Source: Blastocatellia bacterium (GTDB lineage Bacteria > Acidobacteriota > Blastocatellia > HR10 > J050). Taken from it: a stretch of DNA of 64,000 bases. The notes beneath the pieces are model-generated. The model was not told the origin of the DNA. It saw only the letters and a list, made by a program, of their open reading frames with translations, and did not search any database. A program made the translations under genes and the position numbers. Shown piece by piece: positions 57,216-64,000 of this stretch (within the stretch, counting starts at the first letter, position 1; every line of letters starts with the position of its first letter). Where the stretch lies: positions 248,001 through 312,000 of the forward strand of contig JALSQX010000033.1 in the NCBI GenBank assembly GCA_026985075.1. Reading direction: 5' to 3'.

Positions 57216-60200
57216 CGATGAGTCTGCCACGATTTTCCATTCGCCGACCGATCACCGTGTCCATGATCTGTGGTGTCGCCCTTCTGCTGGGAAGCATTTC
57301 GTTCCTGCGGTTACCGGTCGATCTCATGCCCGATATTGAATATCCGTCAATCACCGTGTTCACCGAATATCCGGGCGTGGCGCCCCGGGAGATCGAGACG
57401 TTGATCACCCGCCCCATCGAACAATCATTGAGCGCGGCGCCCGGCGTGGAAAAGATCACGTCGACGTCATCCGAAGGGCAAAGCCGCGTCCGGGTGAGTT
57501 TCGCCTGGGGAACGAATCTGGACGAAGCGGCCAACGAGATTCGCACGCGCATCGATCGCCTGCGAAGTATCCTGCCCGAGGATGCTGAGCCACCGGTCAT
57601 CTTCAAATTCGATGTCTCTCAGTTCCCCATCCTCTGGCTGGCGGTGTCCAGCAGCCTCAATCCCCGCGATCTCCGCCAGTTCGTCGAGGATCAGATTCAA
57701 TATCGATTAGAGCGCGTGCCCGGTGTGGCCTCGGTCGATATGCGTGGCGGATTGCGACGCGAGATTCACGTCAACCTCTCGCTGAAGAAACTGCGGGCCT
57801 ATGGACTCTCGGTGAGCAATGTGGTCGATGTCCTTCGCCGCGAGAATCTGAACGAACCGGTGGGACCGGTTCAGGAGGGCGATTTCGAATTGTTGTTGAG
57901 AACCGAGGGCGAGTTCCAGGATGTGGAGGCCATCAAGGACATCGTGGTGACCACCCGGGGAGGTATTCCCGTCTACTTGAAAGACGTCGCCGAGGTCCAG
58001 GATGCGTTCCAGGAGATCCGCCAGGCCGTCCGCGTCGACGGACGCCCGGGAATTCGCCTCTCGGTGCGCAAGCAGTCGGGGGCCAACACCGTGGCCGTCG
58101 CGCGCGCCGTCAAGGAAGAGATCGCCCGCATCAATCGCGATTTCCCCGATGTGTCCATCTGGCCGATCATCGATACTTCGACGTTCATCGAGCGCTCGAT
58201 CAACAACGTGCAAACGGCGGCCATTTCCGGAAGCATCCTGGCCATTCTGGTGCTATTTCTCTTCCTGCGCAACCTGCGCAGCACGTTCATCATCGGCCTC
58301 TCCATCCCCATCGCCGTCATCGCGACCTTTGCGCTCATGTACGTCAACGACTTCACGCTCAACACCATGTCGTTTGGGGGATTGGCGCTCGGCGTGGGGA
58401 TGCTCGTCGACAATGCCATCGTGGTGTTGGAGAATATCTTCCGCCATCGCGAAGGAGGTAAGTCGGCCGAGGCGGCGGCCATCGACGGCAGCCGAGAGGT
58501 CACTACGGCGATCATTGCCTCCACGTTGACCACGGTGGCCGTGTTCATTCCGCTGGTGTTCCTCACCGGGATGTCGGGCATCATGTTCAAGCAGCTGGCC
58601 TACGTCATCGCTTTCTCGCTCACCTGCTCGTTGCTCGTCGCCTTGACGGTCATTCCCGTGCTCTGCTCCAGGTATCTCCGCATTCGTCCGCCGGAAGCCG
58701 ATCGTCATCCCGTCATCCATCGATGGGTCACATCGAGTGGGCGCTTGCTCAACCGACTCGACGATCACTACCAGCGGCTCATTCACTGGGCGCTGGATCA
58801 TCGACGAACGGTGGTCGTGGGCTCGACGGCCCTGTTGGTGGGAAGCTTGCTGCTCCTGCCCATGCTGGGCTTCGAGTTGATGCCCGAGACCGACGAGGGA
58901 GAGGTGCGCATCACTATCGAATTGCCGCCGGGGACGCGATTGGCGGTCACTGATGCAGTAGCGCGAGAGCTGGAAGACCTCATCGCCCGTGAGGTCCCGG
59001 AAGCCGAACATGTCCTCACCGAAGTGGGAGGCGGTGGATGGCGGGAGTCGGCGACCAACCGCGCCGATATCCGCATCAAGCTCGTCGATCAGGCGCATCG
59101 TCGGCGGTCCAGTCAACACATCGCCGCCGCCCTCCGACCGCACCTCATCCGCCGACCGGGGATGCGCGCTTTCGCCCGCGCGGGTGGAGGTCTGTACATC
59201 ATGCGATTGGGGCAGACCAGTGGCGATCGCATCGCTGTGGAAATCCGCGGACACGATATGAGCGTGGCCGGCGATGTGGCGCGGACGGTTAAGGCGGTTG
59301 TGGAGAGCGTCCCCGGCGTCACCGATGCGCGCATCAGCCGTCGCGACGGCGTTCCCGAGATGCGCATCACCATCGATCGACAGAAAGCGGCGACCATGGG
59401 ATTGAATGTGTCTGATGTGGCCGAGACACTGCGAACCACGGTCGGCGGGCGCGTGGCCACCCGATTTCGTCAGGGAGGCAACGAGTATGACATTCTCGTA
59501 CGGCTCCAGGAAGCCGATCGGCAACGACTGGCCTCGATCGAGCGCATCCCCATCTCGACACCGTTTGGCGACATCGTCCCGGTGAGCAGCTTGATTCGGA
59601 TGCAGCGACGAGAGGGCCCGGTGAGCATCGAGCGCAAGGATCAGGAACGCATCGTGACCGTTTCGGCCAACATCGCTGGTCGCGATCTGGGGAGCGTCAT
59701 GGCCGATATCGATGCTCGTCTTCGGGAGCTTCCCCTCCCCAGGGATTTCGCCATCATGTACGGTGGCGAATATGAGGAACAGCAGAAGGCGTTTCGCCAG
59801 TTGCTTCTCTGCCTCATTCTGGCTATCGTGCTCGTCTATATGGTGATGGCAGCGGAATTCGAATCGCTCCGCGATCCCCTGGTCATTCTGTTCTCCGTTC
59901 CCCTGGCGGCGATCGGAGTGATCGTGATGCTCTTTTTGACCAACACCACGTTCAATATTCAGGCGTTCATCGGCACGATCATGCTGGCGGGGATCGTGGT
60001 GAATAACGCCATCGTCCTGGTCGATTACACGAACCTTCTCCGGCGGCGGGATGGATTGCCGCTGCGTCAGGCCGTCGAGCTGGCCGGACGACGCCGGCTG
60101 CGACCGATTCTCATGACGACGCTCACCACCGTCCTGGCACTCGTGCCGATGGCTCTCGGGCTGGGCGAGGGCGGCGAGGTTCAAGCACCCATGGCGCGCG

Positions 60201-60364
60201 TGGTCATCGGTGGACTTCTCACCTCCACGCTCATCACGTTAGTGTTCATCCCCACGCTCTATACCATGATGGAACAGCGAGTCGCTGGCGAGGAACAGGA
60301 AGAGGAGCGTCGGGACATTCAGGGACGTCCCGAACCCATTCGCCCCGCCGAACAACCGGGTTGA
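57212..60364 (+). CDS. RND family efflux permease (HAE1-like)
   Basis: 1050 residues, the normal length of AcrB-type pumps. Twelve membrane helices in two groups, about 10-30 and 335-545, then 860-1025. Large periplasmic porter loops lie between. The proton relay in helix 4 reads GMLVDNAIVVLEN (Asp-Asn in place of Asp-Asp), as in many HAE1 homologues, and helix 10 has GIVVNNAIVLVDYTN. The SMFAD-type heavy-metal (CzcA) features are absent, so drug, lipid or amphiphile export is more likely. The C-terminus is acidic. The start follows the adaptor as ATGA. Confidence 0.93.
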   Translation: MTMSLPRFSIRRPITVSMICGVALLLGSISFLRLPVDLMPDIEYPSITVFTEYPGVAPREIETLITRPIEQSLSAAPGVEKITSTSSEGQSRVRVSFAWGTNLDEAANEIRTRIDRLRSILPEDAEPPVIFKFDVSQFPILWLAVSSSLNPRDLRQFVEDQIQYRLERVPGVASVDMRGGLRREIHVNLSLKKLRAYGLSVSNVVDVLRRENLNEPVGPVQEGDFELLLRTEGEFQDVEAIKDIVVTTRGGIPVYLKDVAEVQDAFQEIRQAVRVDGRPGIRLSVRKQSGANTVAVARAVKEEIARINRDFPDVSIWPIIDTSTFIERSINNVQTAAISGSILAILVLFLFLRNLRSTFIIGLSIPIAVIATFALMYVNDFTLNTMSFGGLALGVGMLVDNAIVVLENIFRHREGGKSAEAAAIDGSREVTTAIIASTLTTVAVFIPLVFLTGMSGIMFKQLAYVIAFSLTCSLLVALTVIPVLCSRYLRIRPPEADRHPVIHRWVTSSGRLLNRLDDHYQRLIHWALDHRRTVVVGSTALLVGSLLLLPMLGFELMPETDEGEVRITIELPPGTRLAVTDAVARELEDLIAREVPEAEHVLTEVGGGGWRESATNRADIRIKLVDQAHRRRSSQHIAAALRPHLIRRPGMRAFARAGGGLYIMRLGQTSGDRIAVEIRGHDMSVAGDVARTVKAVVESVPGVTDARISRRDGVPEMRITIDRQKAATMGLNVSDVAETLRTTVGGRVATRFRQGGNEYDILVRLQEADRQRLASIERIPISTPFGDIVPVSSLIRMQRREGPVSIERKDQERIVTVSANIAGRDLGSVMADIDARLRELPLPRDFAIMYGGEYEEQQKAFRQLLLCLILAIVLVYMVMAAEFESLRDPLVILFSVPLAAIGVIVMLFLTNTTFNIQAFIGTIMLAGIVVNNAIVLVDYTNLLRRRDGLPLRQAVELAGRRRLRPILMTTLTTVLALVPMALGLGEGGEVQAPMARVVIGGLLTSTLITLVFIPTLYTMMEQRVAGEEQEEERRDIQGRPEPIRPAEQPG

Positions 60365-60416
60365 GGCGAGATGACATCGAGATCGCCATCGCTCCTGCGG
60401 CAGACGAGAACCGGGA

Positions 60417-61004
60417 ATGAGTGACTTTGAGCGGATACGGCAACAACTGAAACGACGGCTTCGGCCGCTCGGCGAATTGAACATCGAACCTTCCGAGTGG
60501 ATACCGGCGGCCGTGGCGCTCATTCTGAGGGAGTGGAGAGGGCAACCGGAAATCCTCATCATCAAGCGCGCCGAGCATCCGCGCGATCCCTGGTCGGGAC
60601 ATCTGGCTTTCCCCGGTGGTCGGGCCGAGCCCGGCGATCGCGATCTCCGCATGGTCGCCGTCAGGGAGACGCGGGAAGAAGTGGGCATTGACCTGGAGAC
60701 GGAAGGAGAATTCCTGGGCCGACTGGAGACCGTCCGGCCGGGCAATCCCCGGTTGCCCCGGATTGCCATCACGCCGCTGGTCGTCGTCGTCTCAACACAT
60801 CAGAAGCTGCGGCCCGATTCTCGAGAGGTGAAAGAAGCATTTTGGCTCCCTCTGCTCCCGCTGAAACGAGAGGGTCGTTCGGCGCTCGTCCAACGCGTGG
60901 TGCAAGGGAATCTCCGAGCCTGGCCCGCCTACCCGTCGGCTCACGGATCGATCTGGGGCATCACCGAGCGCATCCTCACCCAACTCCTCGATCTTCTGGA
61001 TTGA
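60417..61004 (+). CDS. Nudix hydrolase, CoA pyrophosphatase-like (NudL type)
   Basis: 195 residues. The Nudix box is present: GGRAEPGDRDLRMVAVRETREEVGI, here ending REtrEEVG, preceded by HLAFPGG. The combination of FPGG with a following D resembles CoA/acyl-CoA diphosphatases, which release 3',5'-ADP and phosphopantetheine. Substrate not proven. ATG 60417 is 52 nt after the pump gene. The last residues run into a 700-bp spacer with repeats. Confidence 0.85.
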   Translation: MSDFERIRQQLKRRLRPLGELNIEPSEWIPAAVALILREWRGQPEILIIKRAEHPRDPWSGHLAFPGGRAEPGDRDLRMVAVRETREEVGIDLETEGEFLGRLETVRPGNPRLPRIAITPLVVVVSTHQKLRPDSREVKEAFWLPLLPLKREGRSALVQRVVQGNLRAWPAYPSAHGSIWGITERILTQLLDLLD

Positions 61005-61155
61005 ACGAGCACTCCCCCGAGAGAGGCGCGCCTCACGGCTCTCGACTCACCTGATCTCGGCGCGGGCAAAGTGAAGAAAGCCACCACCATCAGAGGAGCC
61101 ACTGGAGTGATAGCGCCCTCGCCCCGTAGAAAACCTCGCCTCATCTCTCGACAGC

Positions 61156-61266
61156 GATATTCGGTGTTATGGAGTCAGGAATCCGGATCTTGGCTCTGCT
61201 CCTTTCGCCTCTCATCCCTCGCTTCATCTGATATTCGGTGTTATGGGGTCAGGAATCCGGATCTTG
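61156..61266 (+). repeat. two 37-nt direct repeats with a 37-nt spacer
   Basis: Copies 61156-61192 and 61230-61266 begin GATATTCGGTGTTATGG and end GGATCTTG, differing at one base. The spacer is 37 nt. Only two copies; no cas gene nearby. The core TTATGGGGTCAGGAATCC contains palindromic ATCCGGAT. Confidence 0.75.
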
Positions 61267-61639
61267 AGAGACTGAGAAGGTTCTCAGGGAGTGAAGTACC
61301 CCGATCCCCGAAGGCGGACTCCGAAGCCTTCGAAAACGAGGCGGGACCCTGCTCGTGTGGCATGTTGAGAAAGTCAGGTGCGCGCCCCAGACGATGAGAT
61401 GACGGGTCGCACTATCGACCGAGAACCCCCGCGCCCAGACGCCGCCAGAAGTCAACCGAACGCGAACCGATTCACGATGAGCGCTCGCCAGTCAGGTGAG
61501 GGCTCCCGACGCGAAGGGTCGGAACGCCGCGAAAACGCCGGACGGCCCGTTGAAAAAGCACCTCCCCTTTTCACCCCCTAACTTCTTCATCCTCATCCCG
61601 TTACGGGCTGACCGGCCATGGCCGCTGGATGGCGCTGAC

Positions 61640-61668
61640 TTGCCGTTCGACCAGCGTCGTGGTATCCT
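61640..61668 (+). promoter_or_regulatory. promoter of the glucosylglycerate operon
   Basis: TTGCCG (61640-61645), 17-nt spacer, TATCCT (61663-61668). Leader about 57 nt. Confidence 0.4.
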
Positions 61669-61731
61669 AGCTCCTGCACACAATCTCTCGTCACCAGCAC
61701 GAGCGGCGAGCTTAAGAGCGGGGAGGTTGAT

Positions 61732-62946
61732 ATGGCAGATTTTTATCAAACAGGGGTTATTGCGACCTTGCACCGGTTCAATAAACCGGGTCGCCTGGAA
61801 AGCTTGGAGCGTGAGCTCGCTGTCTATTCCAGGCAGCGACCCATTGCCCTCGTCCTTCCGGCGCTGTACAAAGAATTCGAGGGGCCGGCCATGCCCCATA
61901 TCATCGAACAGCTCAAAGGGGCGCGCTACCTGCGGCAAATCGTCGTCACTCTGAGCCAGGCCACGCCCGAGCAACTGGCCGAAGCCCGGCGCATGATGGC
62001 CGATCTGCCTCAAGAAGTGAAATTCGTCTGGAATAACGGGCCGCGGATTCAAGCGCTGTATCACAAGCTCATCGAAAACAATCTCCCCGTGGGCGACGAC
62101 GGTAAAGGGCGTTCGTGCTGGATGGCCTACGGCTACATCCTGGCCAGCGGCAAGTGTACGGTCATCGCGCTCCATGATTGTGACATCCTCACCTATGACC
62201 GGGAGCTCCTGGCCCGACTCTGTTATCCTGTGGCCAGTCCGCATACCGTTTTCGAGTTTTGCAAAGGGTACTACGCCCGGGTGACCGATCGCATGCACGG
62301 GCGCGTCACCCGGTTGCTCATGACGCCGCTGATTCGGAGTCTTCAACGCATTTACGGTCATCTCCCCTTCCTCGCCTACATGGATAGTTTTCGCTATCCG
62401 CTGGCCGGCGAATTCTGCATGGTCGCCGATCTGGCTCGCGTCAATCGCATTCCCGCCGATTGGGGACTCGAAGTCGGCATGCTCGCCGAAGTCTATCGGA
62501 ATGTGTCGCTCAAGCGAATCTGTCAGGCGGAACTGTGCGACAACTACGATCACAAACACCAACCTCTGTCCAGCGATGATCCCAGCAAGGGCCTCATGAA
62601 GATGGCCATCGACATCACCAAGACGATCCTGCAAACGCTCTCGGCTCAGGGCGTGATCATCAGTCCGAGCAGTCTTCATGCCCTTCAGACGACGTACATT
62701 CGAACGGCCGAAGATACCATCTCCCGCTATCAGGGAGATGCTCTGCTCAACGGATTGACGTTCGATCGACACGAAGAGGAGTTAGCCGTGGAGACGTTCT
62801 CCCGAGCCATTCGACTGGCCGGCGAAGCCTTCCTGGAAGATCCGCTGGGCATCCCATTGATTCCCAACTGGAGCCGGATCACGGCGGCTCTTCCCACCTT
62901 TCTCGACGAGCTGAACGAAGCCGTGGAAGCCGATAATCAGGAGTGA
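61732..62946 (+). CDS. gpgS: glucosyl-3-phosphoglycerate synthase (GT81-like)
   Basis: Joins glucose (from an NDP-glucose) to 3-phosphoglycerate, giving glucosyl-3-phosphoglycerate, precursor of the compatible solute glucosylglycerate. 404 residues, GT-A fold. Landmarks: IALVLPALYKEF, VKFVWNNGPRIQAL, GKGRSCWMAYGYILASG, and the DxD-like metal site LHDCDILTYD; then GEFCMVADLARVNRIPADWG. The distinct length and motifs match bacterial GpgS; a mannosyl analogue cannot be ruled out from sequence alone. GGAGGTTGAT precedes ATG 61732. The phosphatase partner follows 21 nt later. Confidence 0.88.
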   Translation: MADFYQTGVIATLHRFNKPGRLESLERELAVYSRQRPIALVLPALYKEFEGPAMPHIIEQLKGARYLRQIVVTLSQATPEQLAEARRMMADLPQEVKFVWNNGPRIQALYHKLIENNLPVGDDGKGRSCWMAYGYILASGKCTVIALHDCDILTYDRELLARLCYPVASPHTVFEFCKGYYARVTDRMHGRVTRLLMTPLIRSLQRIYGHLPFLAYMDSFRYPLAGEFCMVADLARVNRIPADWGLEVGMLAEVYRNVSLKRICQAELCDNYDHKHQPLSSDDPSKGLMKMAIDITKTILQTLSAQGVIISPSSLHALQTTYIRTAEDTISRYQGDALLNGLTFDRHEEELAVETFSRAIRLAGEAFLEDPLGIPLIPNWSRITAALPTFLDELNEAVEADNQE

Positions 62947-62967
62947 CGCCGACGGCGAACACCGAAG

Positions 62968-63801
62968 ATGAGCGCACATCGCCAAGCGATCATCTATTCG
63001 GATCTGGATGGCACGTTCCTCGATCCCATCACCTACTCATTTGAAGCCGTCAGACCGATCGTGAGGGAGTTGAAGCGCCGTGGCCTGCCGCTCATTTTCT
63101 GCTCCAGTAAGACGCGCGTCGAGATCGAATTCATCAGACGGCAGGCAGACATCCATGATCCGTTTATTTGCGAGAACGGAGGAGCCGTCTGCATCCCCAG
63201 AGAGTACTTTCCCTTCCCCATTGGAGGCGCGGTCGAACGCGATGGCCTGTTGCTCATCGAGCTCGGCACCCGGTATTCTGAGCTGGTGGCCACACTCCAT
63301 CGAATCCGCCGCACGACGCGCGCCCGGATCATCGGGTTCAGCGATATGAGCGTCGAGGAGATCGCCGCCGACGCCGGGCTCAGTCGCGATGAGGCAGAAC
63401 GGGCCAAACAGCGCGAGTATGACGAACCGTTCAAGATTCTCGACGATGATCCCGCCGTCATCCAAGCCGTGTGCGATCGGATTCGGCAATCGGGACTCCA
63501 CTGTACGCGGGGCGGGCGATATTTTCACCTCATGGGAGACAACGATAAGGGGCGCGCCGTTGACCGGCTCAACGCGCTCTATCGCCGACAATATGGCCGC
63601 ATCTTCACCATTGGCCTGGGCGATAGCCCGAACGATCTTCCCATGCTCGAAGCGGTGGATCTCCCCATCCTGGTCGAGAAACCGGACGGGCGACACGATC
63701 CTGGCGTCATCGCTGCGTTGCCTCACGTCAAGCGCGTCGATGGCATCGGTCCCGCCGGCTGGCGTCGCGCACTGGAGGAGTGGCTGGCATCGGAGCGATG
63801 A
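62968..63801 (+). CDS. gpgP: glucosyl-3-phosphoglycerate / mannosyl-3-phosphoglycerate phosphatase (HAD-IIB)
   Basis: 277 residues. HAD motif I YSDLDGTFLD (residues 10-19), motif II FCSSKTRVEIE (Ser, Thr), cap region ENGGAVCIP, and motif IV GLGDSPNDLPMLEAVD. This is the MPGP/GpgP subfamily that removes the phosphate from the synthase product to release glucosyl- or mannosylglycerate. Its place just after gpgS argues for GpgP. Together they form a two-step osmolyte or thermolyte pathway, consistent with a salt- or heat-tolerant or thermophilic host. No strong ribosome site; coupling is plausible. Confidence 0.88.
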   Translation: MSAHRQAIIYSDLDGTFLDPITYSFEAVRPIVRELKRRGLPLIFCSSKTRVEIEFIRRQADIHDPFICENGGAVCIPREYFPFPIGGAVERDGLLLIELGTRYSELVATLHRIRRTTRARIIGFSDMSVEEIAADAGLSRDEAERAKQREYDEPFKILDDDPAVIQAVCDRIRQSGLHCTRGGRYFHLMGDNDKGRAVDRLNALYRRQYGRIFTIGLGDSPNDLPMLEAVDLPILVEKPDGRHDPGVIAALPHVKRVDGIGPAGWRRALEEWLASER

Positions 63802-63807
63802 ATCGGA

Positions 63808-63918
63808 GTCCCATGTCGATGATGACCGCCATCACATGCCGCTCGCAGACTTCAATCCGAACCGGGGCAGGCTTTTTGAGCGTCCCATGTCGATGATGAC
63901 TGCTCTCACATGCCGCTC
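63808..63918 (+). repeat. two 37-nt direct repeats with a 37-nt spacer, overlapping a gene end
   Basis: Copies 63808-63844 and 63882-63918, both from GTCCCATGTCGATGATGA to CACATGCCGCTC, identical at 34 of 37 positions. The second copy contains the last codons and stop of the ThDP-enzyme gene on the minus strand. Confidence 0.75.
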
Positions 63919-64000
63919 ATGCGCATGACCGCCTCCAGGTTGGTGGGCGGAATATCTTCGGGATCGGTGACCACTTCGATGAGCGCCGGTTCCTTCAGGG
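63906..64000 (-). CDS. ThDP-dependent enzyme, acetolactate synthase-like, partial (C-terminus only)
   Basis: Only about 31 C-terminal residues are present; the gene runs off the right edge. Read by hand from the minus strand: LKEPALIEVVTDPEDIPPT, then NLEAVMRMSGM and stop TGA at 63908-63906. PALIEVVTDPEDIPP is typical of the last strand of ThDP-dependent enzymes such as acetolactate synthase, pyruvate oxidase and benzoylformate decarboxylase; which of these cannot be told. The final codons are duplicated in a 37-nt repeat located just past the stop. Confidence 0.6.
   Translation of the reverse strand, partial: LKEPALIEVVTDPEDIPPTNLEAVMRMSGM

Larger units (their letters stand above)
61005..61731 (+). 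other. repeat-bearing intergenic region before gpgS
   Basis: About 730 bp without a supported gene. It holds the 37-nt direct repeats (61156-61266), a small hairpin CTGAGA-AGGT-TCTCAG (61272-61287), an inverted CGAAGG/CCTTCG pair (near 61304-61328), and the gpgS promoter. It is likely a former insertion or regulatory spacer. Confidence 0.5.

Noticed and set aside
58253-60184. 643-codon open frame on the minus strand
   Set aside because: Antisense to the RND pump; strongly His- and Gln-rich, typical of reading the opposite strand.
61156-61266. CRISPR array
   Set aside because: Only two copies, no cas genes in the window and no array leader; kept as a repeat instead.
61378-61581. 67-codon open frame in the repeat-bearing spacer
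   Set aside because: Arg- and Pro-rich low-complexity translation without ribosome site or homology.

Overview
This 64 kb window looks like a chromosomal segment of an Acidobacteriota-like bacterium. That placement is an inference from gene content: an ASPIC/UnbV (CRTAC1) lipoprotein, Ser/Thr kinase and PP2C proteins carrying TPR repeats, a fused aroDE, an M28 peptidase and a glucosylglycerate operon. No rRNA was available to test it. Coding density is high, base composition is moderately GC-rich, and codon bias opens very long antisense reading frames that are not genes. I found no complete insertion sequence, prophage or rRNA/tRNA gene; the only structured RNA gene is a one-piece tmRNA (ssrA).

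Layout. 1-5.4 kb: a subtilase (cut by the left edge) and a Cof-type HAD phosphatase on the minus strand, then thpR, a selenocysteine-containing selD, and an ADP-forming acetyl-CoA synthetase. 5.4-10.5 kb: aroDE-hisC on the minus strand (the HisC homologue lacks its catalytic lysine), a TonB-box-like secreted protein, then HU and an M50 protease. 10.7-18.6 kb: a repetitive coiled-coil/membrane protein, ssrA, a coiled-coil gene with rph, a small secreted protein, tlyA and an M28 peptidase, and an ECF sigma/anti-sigma/LTxxQ operon. 19-29.4 kb: uvrA, purC-cvpA-fis-like, a radical SAM protein, greA, a CDP-alcohol phosphatidyltransferase, a zinc-ribbon/pseudopilin-like fusion, and biotin carboxylase with its biotin carrier. 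29.4-41.4 kb: a long minus-strand run with several overlapping gene ends: Ser/Thr kinase-TPR, a 1237-residue TPR protein, pyrE, truA, uppS, cdsA, dxr and rseP. This joins signalling to envelope isoprenoid and phospholipid synthesis. 41.5-49.7 kb: a glycosylasparaginase-type hydrolase, a histidine kinase facing a response regulator, a PP2C-TPR phosphatase, a SpoU-type RNA methyltransferase flanked by two copies of an intergenic repeat, a glycosyltransferase and rpsT. 50.2-60.4 kb: AMP-forming acetyl-CoA synthetase, the TPR-CRTAC1 lipoprotein, and an RND efflux pair. 60.4-64 kb: a Nudix hydrolase, a repeat-bearing spacer, the glucosyl-3-phosphoglycerate synthase/phosphatase pair, and the C-terminus of a ThDP-dependent enzyme at the right edge.

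Main observations. selD contains an in-frame UGA followed by a plausible bacterial SECIS hairpin, so a conventional reading misses its catalytic N-terminus. The hisC-like gene encodes Ile where the PLP-binding Lys should be. Several genes have a sigma70-type -10 box 8-15 nt from the start codon, implying leaderless or near-leaderless mRNAs. Two unrelated 37-nt direct repeats occur 2.6 kb apart, both with exactly 74-nt periodicity. A kinase, a phosphatase and a giant TPR protein use a TPR dialect in which many units have a 36-37 residue period.
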